DNA of 64,000 bases from Jiella endophytica (GTDB taxonomy: Bacteria > Pseudomonadota > Alphaproteobacteria > Rhizobiales > Rhizobiaceae): contig NZ_SOZD01000009.1 of NCBI RefSeq assembly GCF_004519335.1, positions 21,584 through 85,583 on the forward strand. Direction: 5' to 3'. Positions 50,728-59,605 of the stretch are shown in pieces; within the stretch, counting starts at the first letter, position 1; each line of letters begins with the position of its first letter. A model generated the notes under the pieces. It was given only the letters and a program-made list of their open reading frames with translations. It was not told the DNA's origin and made no database searches. The position numbers were made by a program, and so were the translations under genes.

Positions 50728-50852
50728 GAATTTCCTCCCGTGACGGGCCGACACGGCCCGGGCGTGAACTTGTCACATCGGGCCGCCCGACCTCAACCCC
50801 GACGGCGTGCGACCTTCGTTTGGTTGGCGCGCCGGCGGCCGGGCCGACGATC

Positions 50853-50868
50853 GATTTCACGTGAAACG
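50853..50868. promoter_or_regulatory. parS: Candidate parS site 7 (intergenic)
   Basis: GATTTCACGTGAAACG matches the consensus at 13 of 16 positions with the inner palindrome exact. It lies between the divergent TAXI and mscL genes. Confidence 0.6.
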
Positions 50869-50945
50869 CCGGGGGAAAACTCCGAGGGCGCGCCTATCTC
50901 ATCCCATGCGTCCCGCCGTCGGACGTCTTGCTGGAGATGATCGTC

Positions 50946-51383
50946 ATGCTGAAGGAATTTCGCGAATTCGCCCTCAAGGGCAACATGGTCGATCTCGCCA
51001 TCGGCATCATCATCGGGGCGGCGTTTTCCGGCCTCGTCAATTCCATCGTCTCGGACCTGTTCATGCCCCTGGTCGCAGTGATCACCGGGGGCGTCGACTT
51101 CTCCAACAAGTTTCTTGCGCTTTCGAGCAATGTCACCGCGGCTGGTCTCGAAGAGGCCCGCAAGCAGGGGCCGGTCTTCGCCTATGGCAAGTTCATCACC
51201 CTGACGATCAACTTTCTCATCGTCGCCTTCATCCTGTTCCTCGTCGTCAAGATGATGAACCGGCTGAAGCGCAAGGAGGAGGAAAAGCCCGCGCCGATCG
51301 CCGAAGTGCCGCGGGAGGAAAAGCTCTTGGAGGAGATCCGCGACATCCTGGCCACCGGCGTCGGGGCGGAACGTCGGGTCTAG
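50946..51383 (+). CDS. mscL: Large-conductance mechanosensitive channel
   Basis: MscL is an inner-membrane pore that releases solutes when turgor rises suddenly. The 145-residue protein has the usual layout: an N-terminal amphipathic helix ([26 protein letters not shown]), first and second membrane helices, a periplasmic loop and a charged cytoplasmic helix. The ATG at 50946 (MLKEFREF) has GGAG nine bases upstream and is preferred to the one at 50928. A family I repeat begins at its stop codon. Confidence 0.95.
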   Translation: MLKEFREFALKGNMVDLAIGIIIGAAFSGLVNSIVSDLFMPLVAVITGGVDFSNKFLALSSNVTAAGLEEARKQGPVFAYGKFITLTINFLIVAFILFLVVKMMNRLKRKEEEKPAPIAEVPREEKLLEEIRDILATGVGAERRV

Positions 51384-51479
51384 GGCGCCGTGCGTTGAAA
51401 TGGACGCACGAAAGACGCCCTAGCTTATTGAATCACCGCAGCATCTTTCCGAAAATCGATGCCGGATTTTCGGACCGCT
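51381..51479. repeat. Dispersed intergenic element, family I, copy 4 (inverted)
   Basis: The same element as at 35016 but in opposite orientation: first the TGCGTTGAAATGGACGCACG palindrome flanked by CTAGGGCG/CGCCCTAG arms, then TTATTGAATCA and the CCGAAAATCGATGCCGG part. It lies between convergent mscL and benE and probably forms the 3' hairpin for both. Confidence 0.7.
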
Positions 51480-51492
51480 GCCGTCGTCGTCG

Positions 51493-52701
51493 CTATGATG
51501 CCTTGCGTCCATGCTTGCGAGCCATCGTGAGCAATCCACCGGCGACAAGTCCCCAGACGGCTCCGCTGAAGCCGGCAAAGCTCATGCCGCTCGCGACGAT
51601 GAGGAAGGTCAGGGCGGGCGCCTCGATCCCCGTCGAAACATCGTCGAACGCCCCCTTGCACGCGGCAACGAAGGCGGGGATCAGAGCCAGTCCCGCCAGG
51701 CCGGTGAAGAGGTCCGGAGGCGCGATGTTGCCCAGCCAGACGACGACACCCGCCAGAAAGGCGAGGGCGATCAGCGCAAAGCCGTTGATGATCGCGGCCC
51801 AGTAGCGCTTTGCGGGGTCCGCCCCCGCATCCTCGCTGGACATCATCGCCGCGACGATCGCCGACATGTTGACCGGTACGGCGCCGAAGGGAGCGATCAG
51901 AAGGCTGGCAGTTCCGGTTCGCCGAAGCAGTTGTCCCCGTTCGACGGGATAGCCATGGAGTTCCAGCATCGCGAAACCCGGAATGTTCTGGCCCGCCATG
52001 GTCACGAGGTAGAGCGGCAAGGCGATGGATATGAATGCCGCGGCGGTCAGGTGCGGCAGCACGGGCTCGAGGACGGGAAGGAATGCGAGCCCGGGCGTTC
52101 CGGTCGTGGCCGAGCCGTCGTTGCCGATGACGAGAACGCCGACGAAGGCGACGACGGCCAGTGGCATGGCGGCAAGCCGATGCCAGCAAAGCCCGATGCC
52201 CCAGGCAATGATGATCGGCCCCATCAGTGCCGGGATGGAGCCGAGAGCCAAAGCAGGGGCGATGCACAGGCGGAACAACACCCCGGCAAGGAGCGCACTC
52301 GCCAGGGCCTTCGGGATCATCGCCACCAGACGCCGCAAGGGCGGCAGGAGACCGGTCAGGACGATCAGCCCGGCGCACAGGATCAGTCCACCGACCGCTT
52401 CGGAAAAGCCACCGGGCAGCACGGCGGACGAAGCGAGAAAGGCAGCCCCGGGCGTCGACCAGGCGACGGCCGCAGGGGTGCGGGTCACCAGGGGAATCCA
52501 GATGCTGCAGAGCGCCATCGCCAGTGTCGCAAAGAACAGACCGGTCGCCGCTTGCTCATCGCTGGCACCGACACCGGAGAGGCCTGCCAGAACGATCGAG
52601 AAAGAGGCTGCATAGCCGACGACGGCTGCAAGCAGCCCCATGGTGACGGCGGATGGTGTCAGATCACGCAGATTGACGCGCAAGGAGGGGCTCTTTTTCA
52701 C
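51493..52701 (-). CDS. benE: BenE family benzoate/proton symporter
   Basis: A 402-residue permease with about twelve hydrophobic segments. The N-terminal LTPSAVTMGLLAAVVGYA, the TPGAAFLASS segment and VTMAGQNIPGFAMLELHGY are typical of BenE. No benzoate or other aromatic catabolic genes occur in the window, so the real substrate is uncertain. It is divergent from the low-GC nuclease-like gene and convergent with mscL. Confidence 0.9.
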   Translation of the reverse strand: MKKSPSLRVNLRDLTPSAVTMGLLAAVVGYAASFSIVLAGLSGVGASDEQAATGLFFATLAMALCSIWIPLVTRTPAAVAWSTPGAAFLASSAVLPGGFSEAVGGLILCAGLIVLTGLLPPLRRLVAMIPKALASALLAGVLFRLCIAPALALGSIPALMGPIIIAWGIGLCWHRLAAMPLAVVAFVGVLVIGNDGSATTGTPGLAFLPVLEPVLPHLTAAAFISIALPLYLVTMAGQNIPGFAMLELHGYPVERGQLLRRTGTASLLIAPFGAVPVNMSAIVAAMMSSEDAGADPAKRYWAAIINGFALIALAFLAGVVVWLGNIAPPDLFTGLAGLALIPAFVAACKGAFDDVSTGIEAPALTFLIVASGMSFAGFSGAVWGLVAGGLLTMARKHGRKAS

Positions 52702-52825
52702 GAATGTGGAGCGCCCAGCCTATGGAGCCGCCACCCGCGTCGCGCAAGGTGGTTTGCTGAACCACTGGACACGTCCTTAAACGTGTGGAAGATAAGTTAA
52801 TTAGACTTTGGTTGCAGGGCTACAA

Positions 52826-53797
52826 ATGAGCTATCGAGCTATCAAAGATAGGCAGGCAATTCATCAAGCAATTGACCGATGGGAGATGGCCTTCGATCAA
52901 ATTGGAACGCGGCAGCATTCGTTCGCAAACAACCTGATTTGGGTCGAGAAAATGGGGTTCTGGTTTGCCGCCGGTGGATGGGAACGTTCTGGGGGCTACC
53001 GATACTGGAACGGCATCGGGAACAGGCTAGGTGGGCCGAAAGAGCGAAATCTCATCGTTGAAGTCAATCCACCTGACGGCGAGATACCAGGACGCTGGCA
53101 AGGACTGGTAGCTACTGATGACGCGGGGCGAGACTGGATTCTCCACGCTGGCGAGATGAATGCGGGCGTCAAGCGCATCCACCTCCGAGACTATACAGCG
53201 AACCATGCAGCAGATCGTGTCGATGTTCATTTCTCGGATGGAAGTCAAAGACCCTATTACGTCGTCGCCTGCCTGAACGAGAGTTATCTTGAGATCGTTT
53301 TGAGCACACAACGTTACATGAACGCGTGCATCAAGCTCCGTGCGCTTGTCGCGGACAAATCGTCTCGCTCGTTCGAAGTTCAGGAGAAAGCCCTGATTTC
53401 CGAAGAAGCCATAGGCACCATCTCCGCAGGACCGCAGGACGCGAAAAGCTACGATCGTATCCATGCTCGGGTGTGGCATGCCCTGCGCCAAACATTGGAG
53501 GGAAGAGGTATTAAAGTCGCCAACCTGCGGGTCGGCTCGCTTGGTCCCGATCTCTATACGTTAGATATGGTCCAGCCGGCTCTATACGAAATCAAGACTG
53601 CCGTTGGCTCCTCAGATTTCCTAAAGGCGCTAGGACAACTTTTATTCTACGATAAACTTCTTGGTGGTCACTACCGTAAAATATTGATTGTCCCCTCTGG
53701 ACTCAAGCAGTCAAATATCAGCATCTTGAAAGGTTTTGATATTGAAATCGTGATATATAAGAAAAATGGTCCACATTACGTATTTGATGGCCTTTGA
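52826..53797 (+). CDS. Low-GC protein with PD-(D/E)XK nuclease signature
   Basis: I cannot name this 323-residue protein. Its C-terminal third carries a PD-(D/E)XK arrangement: Pro241-Asp242, then Glu255-x-Lys257 (ALYEIKTAV), and Gln271 in a following helix (LGQLLFYDKLL), as in restriction-type and repair nucleases. The N-terminal 200 residues have several Trp and mixed strands, without a motif I know. The gene is clearly less GC-rich than all its neighbours and uses many A/T-ending codons, which suggests recent transfer. It stands alone between two minus-strand genes. A TTG six codons upstream is an alternative start. A role in defence or DNA processing is inference. Confidence 0.72.
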   Translation: MSYRAIKDRQAIHQAIDRWEMAFDQIGTRQHSFANNLIWVEKMGFWFAAGGWERSGGYRYWNGIGNRLGGPKERNLIVEVNPPDGEIPGRWQGLVATDDAGRDWILHAGEMNAGVKRIHLRDYTANHAADRVDVHFSDGSQRPYYVVACLNESYLEIVLSTQRYMNACIKLRALVADKSSRSFEVQEKALISEEAIGTISAGPQDAKSYDRIHARVWHALRQTLEGRGIKVANLRVGSLGPDLYTLDMVQPALYEIKTAVGSSDFLKALGQLLFYDKLLGGHYRKILIVPSGLKQSNISILKGFDIEIVIYKKNGPHYVFDGL

Positions 53798-53955
53798 CGG
53801 AAACCACAGGCCGGCCGATCGGGCTCGGAAAGGGCCTGTAATTGTGATCCAACAGCGCGCGGCGTCCTAATGGACAAAGCTTTGCCAGTCGAGTAGTCGC
53901 GGCGATACGCCACCGAGCCACGAACCGACAAGCATCAGAAATCCGCCGCCGCCCC

Positions 53956-54900
53956 TCACACCACGGGGCTGAGCAGCGGTTCGCCCCTCAGATGCGCCTT
54001 GAGGTTCTTGACCACCATCTGGCCCATGGCGGCCCGGGTCTTGTGCGTCGCCGAGCCCTGATGCGGCAGGAGGACAACGTTTTCGAGCGCCCGCAGCTTC
54101 TCCGGCACATGCGGCTCCTTCTCGAAGACGTCGAGGGCGGCGCCGCCGAGGCCGCCGGTCTCCAGGAGCTCGATCATCGCCGCTTCGTCGACCAGCGTGC
54201 CGCGGCCCATATTGACGAGCTTGCCCTTCGGCCCGAGGGCCTCCAGCACCTTGCGGCTGACGATGCCCTTGGTCTCGGCGGTGCCCGGCGCGATCGCCAC
54301 CAGCCAGTCGACCGCCTTCGCCATCTCGGCGAGGTCGGCATAATAGGGGTAGGGCACGTGCTCCTGGCGGGTGCGGCCGTGATAGACCACCTCCATGTTG
54401 AAGGCCTGGCAGAGCTTGGCGATGGTCTTGCCGATGCGGCCGAGGCCCAAAATGCCGACGCGCCGGCCGGTCAACTCGTCGGTGAGGCCAAAGGTGCCTT
54501 CGCTCTCCCAGCGGCCGGCGCGGACATAGGCGTCGGCCTGGGGCACGCGGTGGCAGAGCGCCAGCATCAAAGCGAGGGTCGTCTCGGCGACGCAGTCGTT
54601 CAGGACATCGGGCGTGTTGGTGACGGAGACGCCGTGCTCCTTGGCCGCCTGAACGTCCACCGCGTCGTAGCCGACGCCGAAAGACGAGATGATTTCGAGA
54701 TTCGGCATCGCCGCGATCATCTCCCGCGAGGCGCCGTGATGGCCGCCGGTGGCGACGAAGCGGCAGGTGGGTGCGAGGCGCTGGAGGAGGGCCGGCCTGT
54801 CGTCCGCCTCGAAATAGCGGTGGCAGGTGAAGTCTTCCTCCAGCGATGCCTCGACGGGCGCGGCGAAGGGGCAGATTTGCAACAGATCGGGCTTGGCCAT
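53956..54900 (-). CDS. D-2-hydroxyacid dehydrogenase (NAD(P)-dependent)
   Basis: A 314-residue enzyme that interconverts 2-hydroxy and 2-keto acids. The NAD(P) motif GILGLGRIGKTIA, the substrate arginine region (VNMGRGTLVDE), the catalytic Glu in ALDVFEKEP and the His in LLPHQGSATHKTR are all present. The ATG at 54900 gives MAKPDLLQICPF, and the upstream extension is not family-like. It lies downstream of tctA on the same strand and probably handles a 2-keto or 2-hydroxy acid brought in by TctCBA. Hydroxypyruvate/glyoxylate reductase activity is a likely subtype. Confidence 0.92.
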   Translation of the reverse strand: MAKPDLLQICPFAAPVEASLEEDFTCHRYFEADDRPALLQRLAPTCRFVATGGHHGASREMIAAMPNLEIISSFGVGYDAVDVQAAKEHGVSVTNTPDVLNDCVAETTLALMLALCHRVPQADAYVRAGRWESEGTFGLTDELTGRRVGILGLGRIGKTIAKLCQAFNMEVVYHGRTRQEHVPYPYYADLAEMAKAVDWLVAIAPGTAETKGIVSRKVLEALGPKGKLVNMGRGTLVDEAAMIELLETGGLGGAALDVFEKEPHVPEKLRALENVVLLPHQGSATHKTRAAMGQMVVKNLKAHLRGEPLLSPVV

Positions 54901-55019
54901 GGTCGGTCCTTGATGAGGCGGGGGGCGATGTCCGGCTGGGCAGACCGCATCCGCATTGAAAGTGCAAGTGGCGCGGTCGGGCGCCAGGGCGAACACAGCC
55001 TGGGCGTCGTTCATTGGCC

Positions 55020-55145
55020 GATCTCCCCCCTTGAGGGGGAGATGGGTGGCAACCCAGAGGGGGGTGCAGCGCTGGCGATCGGACGTGTCGGCGCCCGTCG
55101 CGCCCCCCTCTGCCTACCCGCATCTTCCCCGCAAGGGGGGAGATC
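55020..55145. repeat. Family III palindromic repeats, inverted pair
   Basis: Two copies in opposite orientation. Each has a hairpin core (CTCCCCCCTTGAGGGGGAG or similar) joined to a CCCAGAGGGGGGTGC-type arm. They lie between tctA and the hydroxyacid dehydrogenase gene and could form strong RNA structure between these co-directional genes. Confidence 0.7.
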
Positions 55146-55188
55146 GATGCGTCACCGGCGGCGCTTGCCTGCAAGCGATCGCCCCGAG

Positions 55189-56691
55189 TCAGGCGTCGGC
55201 CGGCCGGGCGCGCCGGCCCCGTCGCAGCGCCGCCATCACCAGAGGGATCGACCAGATGGCGATGGTGAAGAGGCCGAGGCCGGCGGCGATCGGCCGTTCG
55301 AAGAAGGCGAGGAAGCTGCCATCCGCCTTGATCATCGAGGTCACGAAGTTCTGCTCCAGCATCGGCCCGAGGACGAGGCCGAGGATCGCCGGGGCGATCG
55401 GAATGTCGTTCTCCTCCATCAGGAAGCCGATGATGCCGAAGACCAGCATCAGAATGATCCCGAAGGGCGAATTGTTGATGGCGAAGGAGCCGACGATGCA
55501 GAACATCAGGATGATCGGCATCAGGATCCGGGCGGGGATGGAGAGGATGGTGCGCGCCGTCTTGATCGCCGCCCAGCCCATCGGCAGCATGATCAGATTG
55601 GCGAGGAAGAAGACGATGAAGACGGCATAGATCAGCTGCGGCTCGTTGATGAAGATCGTCGGGCCGGGATTGAGGCCCTTGATGTACAGGACGCCGATGA
55701 CGATCGCGGTGATCGAATCGCCGGGAATGCCGAAGACGAGGGCGGGGATCCAGGCGCCGCTGACGGCGCCGTTGTTGGAGGCGCCGGCTTCGACGATGCC
55801 CTCGACATGGCCGGTGCCGAATTTTTCCTTCTGTTTGGAAAACTTCTTCGAGATCGCATAGGAGATCCAGGCGGCGATGTCGGCACCGGCGCCCGGCAGC
55901 GCGCCGATCGCCGTGCCGACGACGCTTCCGCGCAGCGCCTGGAAGGGATAGCGCCGGATGTTGTCCCACTGATGCGAGAAGATGCCCTTCTGCCCGCCCT
56001 TCTCGACGGCCGGCGTATCCGCCCCCGCAACCACCGAGCGCAGCACCTCCGAGACGGCGAAGAGGCCGATCATCGCCGGAATGAACTGGACGCCGGCGAG
56101 AAGCTCGACATTGCCGAAGGTGTAGCGCGGCTGGCCGGCCGGATTGTCGATGCCGATGGTCGCGGCGAAGAGGCCGATGATCAGCGAGATCATGCCCCGC
56201 GGCACCGAGCCCGGCGAGACGAAGATCGCGCAGGAGAGGCCGAGGACGACCAGCCAGAAATATTCGAAGGACGAAAACCGCAGCGCGATGTCGGCCAGCA
56301 CCGGCGAGGCGGTGATCAGGACGATGGTGCCGAAGATGCCGCCGATCGCCGAAAACACCAGCGAGGCGCCGAGCGCCTCCTCCGACCGGCCGGAGCGGGT
56401 CATCCTGTAGGCGTCCTCGACATAGGCGGCGCTGGCCGGCGTGCCGGGCATCCTTAAAAGCGAGCCGGGAATGTCGCCGGCAAAGATCGCCATCGCCGTC
56501 GCCGTGACGATCGCCGCGATCGCCGGCACCGGATCCATGAAGAAGGTGACCGGCACGAGCAGCGCCGTCGCCATGGTGGCGGTCAGGCCGGGGATCGCGC
56601 CGACGAACATGCCGAAGGCGGCCGAAGCAAGGATCACCAGGAGGACATAGGGCTGGAAGACCAGCCCGAAGGCTTCGGAAAGAATGGGCAT
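55189..56691 (-). CDS. tctA: Tripartite tricarboxylate transporter large permease TctA
   Basis: The 500-residue main permease of a TTT-family secondary transporter, with about twelve hydrophobic segments. The N-terminal GAIPGLTATMATALLVPVTF and the LPGAGADIAAWISYAISKKFSK segment are family signatures. It lies 18 bp after tctB. Together with tctC the order is tctC-tctB-tctA on the minus strand. Substrates of such systems range from citrate to other carboxylates; the neighbouring enzymes point to a hydroxy or keto acid. Confidence 0.95.
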   Translation of the reverse strand: MPILSEAFGLVFQPYVLLVILASAAFGMFVGAIPGLTATMATALLVPVTFFMDPVPAIAAIVTATAMAIFAGDIPGSLLRMPGTPASAAYVEDAYRMTRSGRSEEALGASLVFSAIGGIFGTIVLITASPVLADIALRFSSFEYFWLVVLGLSCAIFVSPGSVPRGMISLIIGLFAATIGIDNPAGQPRYTFGNVELLAGVQFIPAMIGLFAVSEVLRSVVAGADTPAVEKGGQKGIFSHQWDNIRRYPFQALRGSVVGTAIGALPGAGADIAAWISYAISKKFSKQKEKFGTGHVEGIVEAGASNNGAVSGAWIPALVFGIPGDSITAIVIGVLYIKGLNPGPTIFINEPQLIYAVFIVFFLANLIMLPMGWAAIKTARTILSIPARILMPIILMFCIVGSFAINNSPFGIILMLVFGIIGFLMEENDIPIAPAILGLVLGPMLEQNFVTSMIKADGSFLAFFERPIAAGLGLFTIAIWSIPLVMAALRRGRRARPADA

Positions 56692-56709
56692 CGCCAGATC
56701 CGGGGGCCA

Positions 56710-57183
56710 CTACCAGAGGAAGGTCAGGAACTCGCTGCGCGGCAGCGGCACCAGCAAAAGCCGGCCGAAGGCCTGCTGGATCACGATGCAGGCGAGGATC
56801 GAGACGGCGATGGCCGTCAGCGGCTTCGTCCGCAGGGTCAGCATCAGGGCGGCCATGACGACGAGCGAGGTGGGGACGAAGCCGATCGCCGGCGCCGCGG
56901 CGATGTAGAAGACGATGAGGGCGAGGGCGACCAGGGCCGACAGCACCGAGCGGCGGGAGCGGACCCAGGCGGCGAGTTCGAGCCGCGGCATGCGCGCACC
57001 CTCGAGTATCGCCCGCCCCATCATGAATAGGCCGAGGCAGCCGGAAAAGATGGCGATCGCCCGCGGCATCGTCCCCGCCCCGTAGGACTGACCGGGAATG
57101 TCGGTGAAGCCGAGGGCGGAGACATAGATCGCGACGCCGCCGAGAAGGACGAGAAGGCCGAGTAGGAGATCGTTGAATTTCAT
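56710..57183 (-). CDS. tctB: Tripartite tricarboxylate transporter small subunit TctB
   Basis: A 157-residue protein with four hydrophobic segments, the small membrane subunit of the TTT transporter. The start at ATG 57183 (MKFNDLLLGLLVLLGG) matches the family; the frame is open further upstream but crosses repeat sequence. It sits directly before tctA and after tctC, separated from the latter by 350 bp that contain two family III repeats. Confidence 0.9.
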   Translation of the reverse strand: MKFNDLLLGLLVLLGGVAIYVSALGFTDIPGQSYGAGTMPRAIAIFSGCLGLFMMGRAILEGARMPRLELAAWVRSRRSVLSALVALALIVFYIAAAPAIGFVPTSLVVMAALMLTLRTKPLTAIAVSILACIVIQQAFGRLLLVPLPRSEFLTFLW

Positions 57184-57280
57184 CGGGTGGTCCGTGGCTG
57201 CCGCTCTCGGGATCGGCGGCGGCTGGTCTGCTGGGTGGCGCCAGGCATGCAGCGCAAGGTTTGAAGGCGAGTGCGAGGGG

Positions 57281-57327
57281 CGCACCCCCCTCTGCCTGCC
57301 GGCATCTCCCCCTCAAGGGGGGAGATC
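57281..57327. repeat. Family III palindromic repeat
   Basis: CACCCCCCTCTGCCTGCCGG arm followed by the hairpin CTCCCCCTCAAGGGGGGAG. Same element as at 55101, 57421 (inverted) and 63870. Confidence 0.7.
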
Positions 57328-57420
57328 AGTCGCTCGATTTCGTGCCTGCGCCCAGATTTCTCACGCCATGGCTCGAGCGATCGAACGTCGAAAGTTGAGG
57401 CGAAACGCTGGCGGAGAGAT

Positions 57421-57469
57421 GATCTCCCCCCTTGAGGGGGAGATGGGCGGCAGCCCAGAGGGGGGTGCC
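57421..57469. repeat. Family III palindromic repeat, inverted
   Basis: Hairpin CTCCCCCCTTGAGGGGGAG followed by GGCAGCCCAGAGGGGGGTGC. It is the inverted partner of the copy at 57281, so the tctC-tctB gap can fold on itself. Confidence 0.7.
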
Positions 57470-57534
57470 TGGCGGCAACGCATTAAGGGAGGCGCCATAC
57501 GGCGCCTGCGCAAGCCGCCCCCCCCCCGAGGCGA

Positions 57535-58524
57535 CTACTGCTTCGCCAGCCCCGCCTTCTGCATGACCTCGCCGAGCGCCTTGTCGTCCTCGGCGACGAT
57601 CTTGGTCGCCTCCTCGCCCTTCGCCCAGCGCACGCCAAAGCCGCGCTCCTTCATGAAGGTCTGGTATTCCTCGGAGTTATAGGCCTTCTCGACGGCGTCC
57701 TCGAGCTTCGTCTTGACGTCGTCGGGCAGGCCCTTCGGCGCCACCACGGCCCGCCAGACGGCCAGCGTCCAGTCGGAACCGGTGCCTTCCTTCAGGGTCG
57801 GCACGTCCGGGAACATCTCCTGGCGCTCGGCAGACATCGAGGCGAGCGGCTTGACACGACCGGCATCGATCATCGAGCGGCCCTCGGCGAGCGAGGAGGG
57901 GACGATGTCGACGCCGCCGGCCACCATGTCGGTGATGCCGGCAGCCGCGCCCTGGCTCGGCACGAAGGTCACCTGGTCCGGCGGTAGGCCCTCCGACAGC
58001 ATCCAGCCGGCGAGGCCGAGATGCCAGATGCCGCCCTGGCCGGTGCCGGACGCCTTGAAGGTGCCCTTCGGCTCGGACTTGATCTTGTCGAGCAGCGACT
58101 GGACGTCCTTGTAGTCGGAATCGGTGGAGACCATCACGCCGCCCGGATCGGCATTGACGAGGGCGAGGATGTCGTAATTCTCGTAAGTGAGGTCGGTCAG
58201 GCCCTGCCAGTGCATCATGTCGATCTCGATCGTCATGATGCCGAGGGTGTAGCCGTCGGGAGCCGCATTGGCGATGGCGCTGTGGCCAACGACGCCGGAG
58301 CCGCCGGTGCGGTTGACGACATTGACCGGCTGGCCGAGCTCTTCCTGCAGCAGCGAGGCGATGACCCGGCCAACCGCATCGGTGCCGCCGCCGGCGCCCC
58401 AGGGCACGATCATCTGGATCGGCCGGCTCGGATAGTCTTCCTGAGCCTGCGCGACCGGCGCTAGCGTGAAGCTGCCCGCAACGGCCATGGCCGCCACGGC
58501 GGCGAGAAGCGAACGTCGTTGCAT
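57535..58524 (-). CDS. tctC: Tripartite tricarboxylate transporter solute-binding protein TctC
   Basis: A 329-residue periplasmic binding protein (Bug/TctC family) with a signal peptide cleaved near residue 27 (APVAQAQ). The YPSRPIQMIVPWGAGGGTDAV opening and PDGYTLGI are diagnostic. It captures the carboxylate for TctBA. A strong ribosome binding site (GGGAGGAAAG) precedes the ATG. A palindrome ACGTATACGT, shared with the SDR gene region, lies about 155 bp upstream of the start. Confidence 0.95.
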   Translation of the reverse strand: MQRRSLLAAVAAMAVAGSFTLAPVAQAQEDYPSRPIQMIVPWGAGGGTDAVGRVIASLLQEELGQPVNVVNRTGGSGVVGHSAIANAAPDGYTLGIMTIEIDMMHWQGLTDLTYENYDILALVNADPGGVMVSTDSDYKDVQSLLDKIKSEPKGTFKASGTGQGGIWHLGLAGWMLSEGLPPDQVTFVPSQGAAAGITDMVAGGVDIVPSSLAEGRSMIDAGRVKPLASMSAERQEMFPDVPTLKEGTGSDWTLAVWRAVVAPKGLPDDVKTKLEDAVEKAYNSEEYQTFMKERGFGVRWAKGEEATKIVAEDDKALGEVMQKAGLAKQ

Positions 58525-58677
58525 GATGTCTTTCCTCCCAAACGCGGATGGATCGCCGAGACGTATGTCCCGGACCGGCCCCTTGCGATCGCCCGGCGCC
58601 TCCCAGCCCCTTGCGATCGGGCCGCCGCATGCGGCGATCTCATTCGCGCTGCACTATTCAGATGGCGTTGCGCAGTG

Positions 58678-58690
58678 TCAACGTATACGT
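58678..58690. promoter_or_regulatory. Candidate GntR operator upstream of tctC
   Basis: TCAACGTATACGT, containing the perfect 10-bp palindrome ACGTATACGT. The identical 13-mer occurs once more in the window, upstream of the SDR gene next to the GntR gene. FCD-type GntR regulators commonly bind short GT/AC palindromes of this kind. Confidence 0.6.
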
Positions 58691-58795
58691 GAGCAAATCA
58701 ATCTGGATGATTTATCGATTGACCGGCGGTCAGATTGCGGTTGTCGCGAGGCAAACCCAGCCGGGTGATAGGTTGCCAGAAGCCGAAATGCATCA

Positions 58796-59086
58796 TCAGA
58801 ACGACAGCCCGGCAACGCTCCTGCCGTGGACCACGGCGAGGATCATCACGCCGTCCGGCGCCTCTTCGTAGAGGATGACGTGGGACCGGTACTCGTGCCT
58901 GCGAACGCCGGGCGCGATCGTCTTCGCCGGCCGTCCCATGCGCGGATTGTCCGCAAGCAGCGCGAAAACGTGGAACATCCCGTCGGCATAGGCATCCGCC
59001 TGGGCTTCACCGAACAGCCCATAGCCGAAAGCGAAAATCTCGGTGATGTCCTCTTCGGCCCGCCTCGCGAGGCGAAAGCGTCTCAA
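58796..59086 (-). CDS. parE: ParE-type toxin
   Basis: A 96-residue RelE/ParE superfamily toxin. The start RRFRLARRAEEDITEIFAFGYGLFG and the C-terminal RSHVILYEEAPDGVMILAVVHGR are typical of the ParE branch, whose known members inhibit DNA gyrase. It overlaps the preceding antitoxin gene by four bases (ATGA). The symbol is the plasmid toxin family name, not the topoisomerase IV subunit. Confidence 0.87.
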   Translation of the reverse strand: MRRFRLARRAEEDITEIFAFGYGLFGEAQADAYADGMFHVFALLADNPRMGRPAKTIAPGVRRHEYRSHVILYEEAPDGVMILAVVHGRSVAGLSF

Positions 59087-59355
59087 TCGCGCGTCCCGCT
59101 GCGTGTTGCCGCGGCGCGGCGGCGAGCCTCGGCCTTGATATCGTCAGGTGAAAGCTCGCCGGGTCCGCCGGCGCGGGCCTCCTCGACCATGCGCCGCAGA
59201 TCGTCGAGCGACAAATCGGGATGCGTGCGCCGCTCCCGATCGCGGCGCACGAGGTCGCGCAAATAGTCGCCGGTGCTGGCGTAGTCGCCTTCGATCACCT
59301 GGCGATCGATCCATTCCTTCATCGCATCCGGCACGGACAGTGTCACTGACGCCAT
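59083..59355 (-). CDS. parD: ParD-type antitoxin
   Basis: A 90-residue ribbon-helix-helix antitoxin. VTLSVPDAMKEWIDRQVIEGDYASTGDYLRDLVRRD is the canonical DNA-binding part, and the charged C-terminus binds the toxin. The ATG at 59355 is supported by GGAGGA six bases upstream; an earlier in-frame ATG at 59388 is unlikely. Such antitoxins repress their own operon. The pair sits between the FAH-family gene and tctC and breaks up an otherwise functional gene group. Confidence 0.88.
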   Translation of the reverse strand: MASVTLSVPDAMKEWIDRQVIEGDYASTGDYLRDLVRRDRERRTHPDLSLDDLRRMVEEARAGGPGELSPDDIKAEARRRAAATRSGTRD

Positions 59356-59456
59356 GAGCATTCCTCCGATGGCGAGAGAGAAATTCATCTCACATCGTCA
59401 CAGCCATCGCCAGCGCCGAGCGCTGGTGGGAGAGCGTGCCATGCGAGGCACCTTAG

Positions 59457-59545
59457 TGCGCCGTGCGTCCGAATGGTCGCATAAATGACGCTCCAAGGTA
59501 TTGTATCACAGCATCGCGCTTTCCGAATTTCGCTCCGGCTTGGAG
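59457..59545. repeat. Dispersed intergenic element, family I, copy 5 (degenerate)
   Basis: A worn copy in the same orientation as copy 4: a GTGCGTCCGAATGGTCGCA part, then GTATTGTATCACAGCATCG and TTCCGAATTTCGCTCCGG. Recognised by order and spacing rather than close identity. Confidence 0.45.
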
Positions 59546-59605
59546 CGTCGAGATCCACTGCGGCGGAACTGCCCCCTCCCGAAGCGGAAAAGGGCAGCCG
59601 GAACC

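Larger units (their letters stand above)
57184..57534. other. Repeat-filled gap between tctC and tctB
   Basis: About 350 bp without a gene inside what is otherwise a transporter operon. Two family III palindromic repeats (57281-57327 and 57421-57469) in opposite orientation fill much of it, and a run of nine or ten C bases lies near 57520. I see no promoter that I could name. Confidence 0.6.

Noticed and set aside
53867..57316. A minus-strand open frame of more than 1,100 codons
   Set aside because: It runs across the hydroxyacid dehydrogenase, tctA and tctB in another frame. The translation is Arg/Pro/His-rich low-complexity sequence, an artefact of high GC, while the other frame gives recognisable proteins.
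57505..57535. Run of C bases as a possible phase-variable tract
   Set aside because: It lies downstream of the tctC stop codon, outside any coding frame or obvious promoter, so slippage would have no clear effect.
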